Assembly: GCA_937879965.1 (NCBI GenBank)
Contig: CALFMP010000050.1
Coordinates: 37,060 to 101,059, forward strand
Direction of reading: 5' to 3'
Length of the DNA stretch: 64,000 bases
From: QKMZ01 sp012965515
GTDB taxonomy: Bacteria > Cyanobacteriota > Vampirovibrionia > Obscuribacterales > Obscuribacteraceae
Under the pieces are notes generated by a model. That model was not told the origin of the DNA. It did not search any database and was given only the letters and a program-made list of their open reading frames with translations. Below, piece after piece: positions 52,286 through 60,730 of this stretch. Position numbers and translations under genes: made by a program. Position 1 is the stretch's first letter. Each line of letters starts with the position of its first letter.

Positions 52286-53689
52286 TTACCTCCGCTTCGC
52301 CTTCTTGTCGGCACGCACCGGAGTGCGGTCCTTCTTGTGCGCGGCGGGCTGGTCGGAGCCGTAAAGCCCCTTCTTGTTGATCAGCTGCGCAACGTCGAAC
52401 GGCGTGCAGTACAGCGTCGGGTTGCCCTCCTTCACCAGATTGCGGATGTCCTCGCTGGACACCGGAACGCTCGGAGCGTAGATGACCTCGACGTCGGCGT
52501 TGGGAACGCGCTTCGCCCAGGTCTTCGCTTTCTCGATGTCAGTCCAGCCACGTGGAATGGCGATGAACTTGCACATCTTGAAGAGCTCCTCGGCACCCAT
52601 CCACTTGCTGAGCGTGTACGGATGCTTAGGGTCGAGGTACTCCGTGCCGATGATGACGTACAGCTCCACGTCCTTGCCGAAGCGACGGCGCGCCTCCTGC
52701 ACGGTCTGCAACGTGTAGCTCACCTTGCCGCTGTCGACGTCGGTGCGCCAGGCATCGAAGTAATCGTTGCCGGCGGTCGCTGCCACCACCATGTCGTGCC
52801 GGTCCTCCGCCGTATTCCGCACGGAGCGGTTGTTGGGCGGATTGGCGCTGGTGACAAAGACCACGCGGTCGAGATTGAGCTCACAACGAGCCCATTCGCC
52901 GCGCAGCAAGTCGCCGTAGCCAATCGGGTCGAACGAACCCGGGAAAAGACCGACACGCTTCACATCAGCCATGGCGGGCGCCTCAGCACGGTACGCCTTG
53001 CCGCCCGGCTTGAGGTAGTGACCCTTCTTGGCGATGATCTTCTGCACGTCCCACGTGGTGGTGTACCAGATGGAACGCCCCTCCGAGACCCACTTGCGGA
53101 TCATCGTCGAGGACAGGGGCGGGCTGGGTGCGAAGAGCGCTTCGATGCGCGCCTGCGGAACCAGCTTCGCCCACTCGGCGATCTGCTCCACCGTGATGTC
53201 CTCGCGCGGAAACACGAGGAACGTCAGGTTCTTCATCGCGAACATCTGGTCCGCACCGATCCACTTGGGCAGGAAGTACTTGTGGTCGGGATTGAGGTAC
53301 TCCGCGCTGATCATCACGAAGAGGTCGATGTCATCGCCGTACTCGTCGATGACGCCTTCCACCGTGTTGATCATGTACGAAGTGCCCTTCTGCCGGATGT
53401 CGCTGCGCGACGCCTCGAAGAAGGGGTTGCTGGCGGTAGCGGCGACGACCATGTCGTGCCGATCGTCGGCGGGCAGAGAGTCTTCCTTGCCGTTGGGCGA
53501 TTCACCGCAGGTGACGAAGAGCACCTTGTCGAGGTTGAACTTCATCCGCGTCCAGTGCGCGCACAGCAAGTGCCCGTAGTGGATGGGATCGAACTGCCCC
53601 CCGTAGATGCCGAACCGCGGGCGCCGACGAAGCGGCTTCCCGTAGAGCGTCATCCCCAGGTGGTGCCTGAGATTCTGAATTTTTGCCAT
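52286..53689 (-). CDS. Tandem NadD-like nucleotidyltransferase (one active-looking and one degenerate domain)
   Basis: A 467-residue protein made of two homologous nucleotidyltransferase domains. Domain 1 has GGQFDPIHYGH (His37, His40) and PPLSSTMIRKW, both canonical for NMN/nicotinate mononucleotide adenylyltransferases. Domain 2, from about residue 245, has PGSFDPIGYGD, where both His are lost (Gly257, Asp260), and VPVSSEDIRNL. Each is followed by matching blocks (AEDRHDMVVAATAGNDYF; DDRHDMVVAATASNPFF; AEYLNPDHKYFLPKW; TEYLDPKHPYTLSKW). ATG 53689 has AGGAG 9 bases upstream. It is probably the first gene of the NAD-related pair with the NadR-like gene, 18 bases downstream. Confidence 0.8.
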   Translation of the reverse strand: MAKIQNLRHHLGMTLYGKPLRRRPRFGIYGGQFDPIHYGHLLCAHWTRMKFNLDKVLFVTCGESPNGKEDSLPADDRHDMVVAATASNPFFEASRSDIRQKGTSYMINTVEGVIDEYGDDIDLFVMISAEYLNPDHKYFLPKWIGADQMFAMKNLTFLVFPREDITVEQIAEWAKLVPQARIEALFAPSPPLSSTMIRKWVSEGRSIWYTTTWDVQKIIAKKGHYLKPGGKAYRAEAPAMADVKRVGLFPGSFDPIGYGDLLRGEWARCELNLDRVVFVTSANPPNNRSVRNTAEDRHDMVVAATAGNDYFDAWRTDVDSGKVSYTLQTVQEARRRFGKDVELYVIIGTEYLDPKHPYTLSKWMGAEELFKMCKFIAIPRGWTDIEKAKTWAKRVPNADVEVIYAPSVPVSSEDIRNLVKEGNPTLYCTPFDVAQLINKKGLYGSDQPAAHKKDRTPVRADKKAKRR

Positions 53690-54246
53690 ATGCATGATCT
53701 CCTGGTTTTCGGCAGCGCTGCTGCCTTCGTTAGAAAGCTGAGCGCTGCCCACCTGCACGCAGAAACGATGCAACGCATCGCTCCACGAGGCAGGCAGCTA
53801 GAGCTCGTTAGAATTGGCCTTAAGCCATGATCACAAACGCTTCAGGGCGTTCTTCAACACCGCGCATCCGACAGAAAAAACTCACAAGATCAACATCGCG
53901 AGCCTATTCGCGCGCCAAAGGCGAAGCGATTAGTTGAGCGATAAAGCTGAATTCGTGAGAGTTTACGTGCCTAAGATGTGGGTGCGTGAGTAGATATTTT
54001 CAACGTACGGATATTCTTGACATCGAAGCAATATCTATCAGCTTTTGTAACTGTAGGCCCAAAGCCATGGCTCAGAACTTCTTAGCGCAGCTAGCGATGT
54101 AGACGAAAACCTTACCCAGCGGGCATTCGCGGCACAAGCCCGGCTAGCCCGCGCGAACATCGCCAGCCTCTTGACATCGATAAAACGCGTCTAAACTGCC
54201 TCGTTCGCTAGCAACATGCTGCTCGCGCAAGAAACAAGTGACTGAC
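53690..54246. other. Intergenic region with repeated CTTGACATCGA
   Basis: 557 bases. CTTGACATCGA occurs at about 54015 and 54171 in plus orientation. The second is followed at 15 bases by TAAACT, a promoter-like spacing, yet no rightward gene follows. I see no ORF or tRNA. An unannotated small RNA is possible. Confidence 0.35.
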
Positions 54247-55803
54247 TTACCCTTCCTCAGTCACAATCTCAATCTTGCCATCGCGCACGGCTTCTCGCAG
54301 TCGCTCATAGTCCTCTAGGTTTTGCTCCGCGTAAGCCACAGCGAACTGAGAGATCGCTTCTGCAAAGACAGCACCCTTGCCGATGTATCCGGCAATGATG
54401 GCGGAGTCGCCGGAACGCGCATGAGCTCTCGCTAGCGCCCATGCACAGTTTCGAGCAAAACCGCGCATGTGCTCTGGATTGAATATCGCAACAAGCGGCT
54501 TCACTTTCACGTCACGGAGCTGACGGACATAATAGTGGCGACCTGATGCTCCAATGAAGTGACCAAGGAAAAAGTCGCTTGCAGCCTGCATCAACCGCTG
54601 TCCAGCAACAACGCGCTCGCCATTACTCAGCAAATTCAAGAAGCCGGAATAGTTCTCTAACACGGAAGTTCTTGCTTCTTTGATTTGCAAGAAAAGCGGG
54701 TCTTGCTCAGCAGCAAAGAAGAGTGCGACGTGACAATAAGTGCCAACACTGCCAACACCCACCACTTTCAGTGCTATATCAGCGAGTTCGTATTTATCGA
54801 AAAGAACTCTCCGATGCAGTGACAGCGAGTTGCGATAGCCAGTAATTGAGTGTGCTATGCGTTCCTGATATTCCGGCGAGTCATAATCTACGTCATGATA
54901 AATAAGCGGCGGCTGGTCCTTTATTCTAGGTTTCTCGCCTTTCATGCACGCGAGCTTCACCAACTCATCAGAAGCGCTTCTACTGATTGCCTTCTTCAAA
55001 ACACTCTTGCGCAGCTTCTTCAGCTTTTTGCAGTCAGTCTGTTCGATGAGTTCTTCGTAATCGAGATAGGAATACCAGGCATCGAGAGTTTTCATCTCTG
55101 CCAGTTCCCGCATTTTCTCGCCGTAGGTCAAAGCAGCCTGAAATGCGGCAGCTTTGGCATCTTTCAATTTATGCCTATTATGTAGCGACGCAATGACAAA
55201 ACTTGCTGCAAGCCGCTTCAAATCCCACTCCCAAGTCGCTGGGAATGTTTCATCAAAATCGTTCATGTCAAAAATGATGTTGCGCTCTGGCGTAGCGAAA
55301 GCGCCAAAATTCATCAAATGGCAATCACCGCAGCTCTGAACCGCATAACTGGTTGAGGGCGTAGAAGCAAGGTCAGCAGCCATAATTGACGCAGCACCAC
55401 GATAGAAAGCGAAAGGTGAGGTTACCATGCGCCCATACCGAATCGGCAACAGCTCGGGAATACGACCTTCGCTTGAAGCAATCAAAACTTCTATCGGATC
55501 ATCACGGTCACTGCGATTAGGTCTGTACTCCGCTTGCGACTCTCTCGAACACTTCAGTCGCAAAGCACGTCCAAGCTCGTATCTGTCATTGCGCGTTTGC
55601 AGATGTAGCGGCTTCGACAAATAGCTGGCTTCAACCAATGTCGGCTTAAAGTGACTGACAAAATGATGTTTTACGTCAACGTTTTCTTTTTCCCGAGGAT
55701 TTGCGGTCTTGCTCTCCTGGGTATCTGCTGTCTTGCCCTCCTGGAGCTTCGCCGTTTTGCGTTCTTTTGTCTTTGTAGCCGTACTCTCGCTGCGCTTTGC
55801 CAT
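54247..55803 (-). CDS. DUF2252 domain protein
   Basis: A 518-residue protein matching the DUF2252 family: residues near 130-200 read MVTSPFAFYRGAA, CGDCHLMNFGAFATPERN, FDMNDFDETFP and WEWDLKRLAASF, the conserved block of this aminoglycoside-phosphotransferase-like family. The function is unknown; kinase-like chemistry has been suggested from fold. The N-terminal 45 residues are Lys/Glu/Thr-rich. Length is normal for the family. The gene is monocistronic. Confidence 0.88.
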   Translation of the reverse strand: MAKRSESTATKTKERKTAKLQEGKTADTQESKTANPREKENVDVKHHFVSHFKPTLVEASYLSKPLHLQTRNDRYELGRALRLKCSRESQAEYRPNRSDRDDPIEVLIASSEGRIPELLPIRYGRMVTSPFAFYRGAASIMAADLASTPSTSYAVQSCGDCHLMNFGAFATPERNIIFDMNDFDETFPATWEWDLKRLAASFVIASLHNRHKLKDAKAAAFQAALTYGEKMRELAEMKTLDAWYSYLDYEELIEQTDCKKLKKLRKSVLKKAISRSASDELVKLACMKGEKPRIKDQPPLIYHDVDYDSPEYQERIAHSITGYRNSLSLHRRVLFDKYELADIALKVVGVGSVGTYCHVALFFAAEQDPLFLQIKEARTSVLENYSGFLNLLSNGERVVAGQRLMQAASDFFLGHFIGASGRHYYVRQLRDVKVKPLVAIFNPEHMRGFARNCAWALARAHARSGDSAIIAGYIGKGAVFAEAISQFAVAYAEQNLEDYERLREAVRDGKIEIVTEEG

Positions 55804-55954
55804 CTGTTTTTGCCCACTTGTTTGATTCCCGACAGATTAGTAATACCCGTCTTTAATCCAGGAATAAGCAAAAATTTTCAGGATTTAGATTGTCCACAGT
55901 TGCTGGAGCGGTAAGATCGGAAAATATGGCTTTTGGTTAGCAAATGGGCATCAG

Positions 55955-56239
55955 ATGCACTCTCGCTCAAAACCTGTTGCTTTACTTGGCACAGTCCTTG
56001 TCGTGTTCAGCATTCTGATTGGTTTGTTCTACAAACAGCTCGTAAACTTTTTACTATCTCACACCACCGTTGAAGCAGTAGTTTTGCCTTATGAAAGCGG
56101 CAACTCTCCTTTCGCTGGAACAATATTGATGTGCGTTCCAAATCAGATCTGGGTTGGATTCCTTCAAACCCTGATATGCGCAGCATTTGTCGCGGGGATA
56201 CTGCTATCCTTTCTCTTCTTTGCAAAATACAAGAAATAG
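55955..56239 (+). CDS. Small two-helix membrane protein
   Basis: A 94-residue protein with hydrophobic segments at about 10-31 (VALLGTVLVVFSILIGLFYKQL) and 63-90 (IWVGFLQTLICAAFVAGILLSFLFFA), ending in basic residues. No family is recognised. The stop is TAG. It is divergent from the DUF2252 gene and convergent with the DAHP synthase gene. Confidence 0.55.
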   Translation: MHSRSKPVALLGTVLVVFSILIGLFYKQLVNFLLSHTTVEAVVLPYESGNSPFAGTILMCVPNQIWVGFLQTLICAAFVAGILLSFLFFAKYKK

Positions 56240-56306
56240 CAACTACTTGTTCCACGCGTCACACGGACGCTCACGCGCAGTTGTTCTTACAGTATTTTTC
56301 CGCAAA

Positions 56307-57215
56307 CTAGCTTAAAACCGCTTCCGGCGACGGCACCGACACTTCTCTGCCAATCGCTGCGGCAACCGCTGCCAGTGATTTGACCAGCTCGCTCATTTCC
56401 TGCAACGAGAGGGCTTGCCTTGCGTCCGAAATCGATTTTTTCGGTGTCGGGTGGCACTCGATCATCAGACCGTCGGCGCCGCACGCCACAGCCGCCCGAG
56501 CCAGATCTGCGATCAGTTCGCAACGACCGGCAGCATGACTAGGATCAACAATCACAGGCAGATGTGTCATCTGTTTTAAAACAGCGACAGCACCAAGGTC
56601 CAAAACGTTTCGCGTCATAGAGTCAAAACTGCGGATACCACGCTCACATAGAATGACATTGTGATTGCCACCCGCCATGATGTATTCGGCAGCCATGAGA
56701 AACTCTTCGATGGTGGCGGCGAGACCGCGTTTCAGTAGCACTGGTTTGCGCACCTGGGAAACTTCTTTCAAAAGCTCGAAATTTTGCATGTTTCTGCTGC
56801 CAATCTGCAGAACATCCAAACTATCGTACGCTTCTTCCAGCTGTTTCGCGGACATCACTTCAGCGATAACAGGCATGCCATGCTGTTTACCTGTCTCAGA
56901 AAGAATTTGCAGACCTTCTTCGCCCATGCCTTGGAATGTGTAGGGAGATGTTCGTGGTTTGAAAACACCACCACGCAACGCTTGTACTGGGGCCTTTGAG
57001 AGCACGTCGCCGCACTCTTGCATCTGCTCTTCGCTCTCGACCGCACACGGGCCAGCGACCAGCATGAGGCGATTTCCGCCGCAAGAAACATTCGGCGTAA
57101 TTACAATTTCTGTGCGGTGCTCAGGGCTGCGCTTGTGTGCAAGCAGGTCGTCCAAGGCTTTTACCTTATGCGCCAGATTGAAACAGTATAAGGGCGAAAT
57201 ACCGCTATGGCTCAC
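56307..57215 (-). CDS. aroF: 3-deoxy-7-phosphoheptulonate (DAHP) synthase, KDO8PS-like class
   Basis: A 302-residue enzyme of the first shikimate step. Motifs run MLVAGPCAVESEEQM, GGVFKPRTSPYTFQGMG, VLKRG region as VLLKRGLAATIEEFL, GNHNVILCERGIRSF and VDPSHAAGRCELI, as in Bacillus/Pseudomonas-type AroG fused-less enzymes. The long frame begins at a TTG (57242) with no binding site. A GTG at 57215 overlaps the TGA of a short upstream ORF (GTGA) and is preferred as start by translational coupling. TTG at 57242 remains possible. No ACT or chorismate mutase domain is present. Confidence 0.85.
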   Translation of the reverse strand: MSHSGISPLYCFNLAHKVKALDDLLAHKRSPEHRTEIVITPNVSCGGNRLMLVAGPCAVESEEQMQECGDVLSKAPVQALRGGVFKPRTSPYTFQGMGEEGLQILSETGKQHGMPVIAEVMSAKQLEEAYDSLDVLQIGSRNMQNFELLKEVSQVRKPVLLKRGLAATIEEFLMAAEYIMAGGNHNVILCERGIRSFDSMTRNVLDLGAVAVLKQMTHLPVIVDPSHAAGRCELIADLARAAVACGADGLMIECHPTPKKSISDARQALSLQEMSELVKSLAAVAAAIGREVSVPSPEAVLS

Positions 57216-57259
57216 TGCGTGTACAGATATATCAGATGCCAAGAGGAATTTTTGCTCAT
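57212..57259 (-). CDS. Putative aromatic-residue leader peptide of DAHP synthase
   Basis: A 15-residue ORF, MSKNSSWHLIYLYTQ, preceded by GGGAGA at good spacing. It contains one Trp and two Tyr. Its TGA (57212-57214) overlaps the GTG at 57213-57215 that lies in the synthase frame. Leader peptides rich in the end-product amino acid control aromatic biosynthesis by attenuation in known systems; here regulation by translation coupling or stalling is inferred. I do not see a clear alternative hairpin pair between leader and gene because the two overlap. Confidence 0.55.
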   Translation of the reverse strand: MSKNSSWHLIYLYTQ

Positions 57260-57320
57260 AATTTTCTCCCGTGTTTTCGCGTCTTGCTACTTTCGATAGT
57301 AGTACGGGGCAAAAGATAAA

Positions 57321-57389
57321 CGGGGGCGGGCAATAGCTGCGTTGGTTGGTGTGACCAATCGCAGCTAAGGAGAATCACTCCCGCCCCCG
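57321..57389 (-). terminator. Nested inverted repeat after the GNAT gene
   Basis: An outer CGGGGGCGGG/CCCGCCCCCG stem (57321-57330, 57380-57389) encloses an inner AGCTGCG/CGCAGCT and TTGGT/ACCAA stem. On the minus strand it is followed by TTTATCTTTTG. It ends the leftward GNAT gene and lies before the DAHP leader. Confidence 0.75.
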
Positions 57390-57469
57390 GTTACCTGTGT
57401 TCGTCTACGTCTCATGATCGGTGTCCTTTCTGGAAACACCTCCACTCATGAAGAGCAGCAGTGTTTCCA

Positions 57470-58462
57470 TCAGGCACCGTCCTTAGTCTTGTCGCCGCCT
57501 TTCTCACCTTCAGGGCTTGGAGCAGTAACAGGACTTGAATTGTCGTCCGAACCCTTCTTCGACTTCGTCGACTTCTTGTCCTTCTTCTGCGCCGGGACTG
57601 CAGGAGTCACGGTCTGAGCAGGAGCCGGAGAATCGTCGGTCGCGGGCGGGACGGGTGCTGATTGCACTGTGTCGTCTGTCTTCACGACGGAGTCCGTCGT
57701 TGCAGGCGCCGCAGTTTCAGCGACTTCGGTCGTGGCCGGCGCAGAGGTCACAACTTCAGTTTTGTCGGTCGACTTCTTATCGCCTTCGGCAGGTTCCACA
57801 GGGCAGATTACAGCAGCCGAGCCGGTCTTCTCCGAGCACTTGAACTGGTGAGTCACCAATTCCAGAATCGGATCGTCCTCTTGGGCGCCATAACCCTTCA
57901 TGTAGAGTTCCTTGATGATGCCCGGAAGTTGCGGGTCATCAATGGTCGCCGGGTCAAAGTCGAACCACATGAGTTCAGCCAGGCGGTAAGTACCCTTGAG
58001 AGAGTAGCTCGGCCACACATAAGTGCGGCACAGTCGCTTGGCACCGAGACGCTGATAGAAAGCGAGCCGGCGTTGGCGCGCAGTCTTGTCGGCGGATTCA
58101 AGACCTTGCTGTCTGGTCGATTCAATTTCCAGAACAAGACCGAGAAACTCGGGATACTTCGACTTCAGGATTTCCAGAAGTCGCTTCATGTGTTTCGAAC
58201 CAATGCCCGTCGAGCGCTTGGTTGCGTCACTGGCGATGTATGACAGGAGAGCGAAATTGCTCATCGGGTAAACGATGCTGAAACACAGAAGTTCACCAGC
58301 TTTGTTGGTTGTTCTGTGCAGTAGAATCGAACCCGAATCTAGAAGCCTCTGAAGCTCCTCGAGAGGAGTACGTTCATCGGCAGGGAAAGCAGAGTTGTAC
58401 AAGTCCTTCCAGTCTTGTTCTTGACCGGTGGAGACCTGACAGAGATTAGTTGAGCCGTCCAT
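57470..58462 (-). CDS. GNAT-family acetyltransferase with long disordered tail
   Basis: A 330-residue protein. Residues about 10-195 show a GNAT pattern: FPADERTPLEELQRLLDSGS, FALLSYIASDATKRSTGIGSKHMKRLLE, with the acetyl-CoA loop RSTGIGSKHM, and AFYQRLGAKRL near the end. From about residue 225 the protein is a low-complexity tail of Thr, Ala, Pro, Val and Glu ending in Lys/Ser/Glu. GC-rich codon use. GGAGGGAG precedes the start. The acceptor is unknown. A large nested hairpin follows. Confidence 0.7.
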   Translation of the reverse strand: MDGSTNLCQVSTGQEQDWKDLYNSAFPADERTPLEELQRLLDSGSILLHRTTNKAGELLCFSIVYPMSNFALLSYIASDATKRSTGIGSKHMKRLLEILKSKYPEFLGLVLEIESTRQQGLESADKTARQRRLAFYQRLGAKRLCRTYVWPSYSLKGTYRLAELMWFDFDPATIDDPQLPGIIKELYMKGYGAQEDDPILELVTHQFKCSEKTGSAAVICPVEPAEGDKKSTDKTEVVTSAPATTEVAETAAPATTDSVVKTDDTVQSAPVPPATDDSPAPAQTVTPAVPAQKKDKKSTKSKKGSDDNSSPVTAPSPEGEKGGDKTKDGA

Positions 58463-59012
58463 AGGGGCTCCCTCCTTTTCTGTTTACTGCTTGGCCGTCA
58501 GGCAAGCTTTTTTGAAACGAAAGCTCCCGCGCAACCAGAGAGGCTGCACGGCAAGCAGAAGCTAAGATGCGGAAGGGATTACTAACGCGCACGAAGACTG
58601 CACCGCGAAAACGGTGGTGATCAAGCTCGTGAATCCGGACCTACACTTGGCTCTGTCGGGAATTTGAAATGAAATTGGAAAAGGGATTGCAAATAATGAA
58701 CCCTAGATTTGCAAAGTCACGTTTTCATAAGCAATAAGATCTTGAGCATATACCTCGGGCACGCGCGCGGGCGCCCACTCGAGCGTCGCCACCAGAAGCC
58801 AAGTGGACCACTTCGAAAGCTTTATCCTGTGCCGGTTTCAGGAAGATTCACCTCTTGACATTTTGAGGCTTAAGCACTCGCACAGACATCGCAAACCCTG
58901 AACCAGTCAAGAGATGAGGGGTTCGTATTTAGCGCAGCTATAGCGAACAAGAAGGCAAGCGGATCAAAGTGCTTGCCTTCCTTCTTAAGCGGACCGTTGT
59001 CAGAAGGACGTA
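58463..59012. other. Intergenic region with a hairpin near its right end
   Basis: 550 bases. GAAGGCAAGC/GCTTGCCTTC (58951-58980) is a perfect 10-base hairpin after the HDAC-like gene, possibly its terminator. A TTGACA hexamer lies near 58855. No gene is seen. Confidence 0.4.
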
Positions 59013-60128
59013 TCAGCCCTTGAGAGACGGCCAGAACCGTTGGAAGTGTTTGCGGACTTCGACAATTCTTTCATCGACCAGCGAAGCATTTCTGTCCGGA
59101 AGTATGCCATCACGGGTGGCGGCAACAACAGATTTGGAATGAAGGACTTTGTCAGGGACATTTGTTCCTTTATTGTCTTCATTCAAAACAGACATAGTCG
59201 CAACAGCTGATTCCGAGAGGGATTTGACGTTGTAACCACCCTCGAGAAAACTGACCAGTTTGGCATCATTTTCGTGCGCTAGATTGAGCAAACGCTGAGA
59301 CAATTCCGCGTAGCCTTTAGTCGAGATGCGCTGCTGGCCAAGCGGATCGTGCTGGTGAGCATCATAACCGGCAGAAAGCAAAATCATTTCCGGTTTGTAT
59401 TCCATCGTCACCGGCTCCACAATGCGTTTCCACGCCTCCAAATATCCTCTGTCGCCAGTACCGGCAGGCATCGGAATATTGATGTTATAGCCCTTTCCAT
59501 CTCCAGAGCCGTCTTCCGTGTACCAGCCGGTGTCCGGCGGCCAGAAGGGAAATTGATGGAAGGAGATAAAGCAAACTGAAGGATCGTTGTAAAAGATATC
59601 TTGAGTACCGTTGCCGTGATGAACATCCCAATCGATGATCAAAATCCGCTTCAGTCCTGCCTTTTTTTGCGCATAGCGGGCCGCCACGGCCACGTTATTG
59701 AAAAAACAAAACCCCATCGCCTTATCGGCAAGAGCATGGTGCCCCGGTGGGCGAACTGAAACGAAACAACTTTTCGCAGACGTTTCGAGCACCGAATCGA
59801 CACCAACCATACCGGCTCCCACTGCGAGTTTCGCAAGGTCGAAAGTGCGTGGGCTCATGAAAGTATCGGCATCGATTTGAACAATGCGATCTTGATCTTT
59901 GGCTATACGTGCATCTTTCTCAAGTTCTTCGATATACCCGGCATTGTGCACGGTGGTAATATCGTCTTCGGACGCAGCTCTGGGCTTCAACTGCGGCACG
60001 CTGTCATCGAGCGAGCTGTTGAGAAACGCCTTGTCGATTGCTTGCAGCCGATTAGGTGCTTCCGGATGCAGTTCAGGCGTGAGATGCTCCTGAAACTCGT
60101 CGTCACGCACCAAAGTCAACGTAGACAT
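59013..60128 (-). CDS. Histone deacetylase family protein (HDAC/AcuC-like)
   Basis: A 371-residue deacetylase. ATG 60128 has GAGGG upstream; the frame extends to 60161 without support. Motifs are VRPPGHHAL (catalytic His pair), GFCFFNNVAVAA, IIDWDVHHGNGTQ (zinc Asp and His), FISFHQFPF, and LSAGYDAHQHDPLG with the second zinc Asp. It removes acetyl groups from lysine, polyamines or small molecules such as acetoin. No linked acetyltransferase operon, although a GNAT gene lies 0.6 kb away on the same strand. Confidence 0.92.
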   Translation of the reverse strand: MSTLTLVRDDEFQEHLTPELHPEAPNRLQAIDKAFLNSSLDDSVPQLKPRAASEDDITTVHNAGYIEELEKDARIAKDQDRIVQIDADTFMSPRTFDLAKLAVGAGMVGVDSVLETSAKSCFVSVRPPGHHALADKAMGFCFFNNVAVAARYAQKKAGLKRILIIDWDVHHGNGTQDIFYNDPSVCFISFHQFPFWPPDTGWYTEDGSGDGKGYNINIPMPAGTGDRGYLEAWKRIVEPVTMEYKPEMILLSAGYDAHQHDPLGQQRISTKGYAELSQRLLNLAHENDAKLVSFLEGGYNVKSLSESAVATMSVLNEDNKGTNVPDKVLHSKSVVAATRDGILPDRNASLVDERIVEVRKHFQRFWPSLKG

Positions 60129-60730
60129 CGTGTCCCTCTCATGTATGTAGGTCGCCGTCATTTATACAGAATGCTTTTGGCTAGAACGCGATTGTGAGAG
60201 CGTTTTCAGCTCGCACACGCACTTTTCTTCGCAAGCGATTTGCAAGACAGCGCTTTAGCTTGAGTCTAACACTACTTTGCCAAAATATTTTGCGAAATCT
60301 TGATCTAGCTTCGCTAACTTCTTATGCAATCATGAGACGAAATTCTCCGTCGTCTCTTTAATACGTGATTGAGTCCATTACCAGCACTGAGTAGCGTAGA
60401 CCAGTATCTCTGTTTTTAAAACTCTCGCCGAAGAACCTGTTCTTAGCCCCTAGAAAATCCTCCATTCACAAGTCCATAGAAGTCTCGCTCCCTAATCAGG
60501 AGTGCAGATGGAACGTGTTTGTGAACAATGCCAGTGAGCCGCAAGCGCCTCACTGACAGGCATCGCTGACGACGCCAAAAGGGCTTCAGACAGTTTTTCA
60601 GCAGGTCACACGTAGGTTTCGACAGGTCTGCAGCAGCGGCAATGAAGCCACTCTTGACCTAGAACCTGTAGGGTCGGCGCCAAGCGTCGACCTTTTCGTA
60701 TCTAACTCTCAACAAACCGGGAGTATAACT
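60129..60730. other. Leader region of the Kef-type antiporter gene
   Basis: 602 bases. CAGTGAG/CTCACTG (60532-60555) forms a hairpin and a terminator-like stem lies at 60672-60698. No gene is seen. The long structured leader suggests control by attenuation. Confidence 0.45.
60672..60698 (+). promoter_or_regulatory. Terminator-like hairpin in antiporter leader
   Basis: GGTCGGCGC (60672-60680) pairs with GCGTCGACC (60684-60692) around a CAA loop, followed by TTTT. It lies about 35 bases before the ATG at 60731 and could be an attenuator. Confidence 0.55.

Noticed and set aside
51344..53830. An 828-codon open frame on the plus strand opposite the NadR and NadD genes
   Set aside because: It mirrors GC-rich genes whose protein motifs are on the other strand; its own translation has no recognisable motif, and long antisense frames are expected from high third-position GC.
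54010..54200. Promoter and small RNA based on CTTGACATCGA
   Set aside because: The hexamers are promoter-like, but the spacing to a -10 is poor and nothing recognisable follows; kept only as a note in the region entry.
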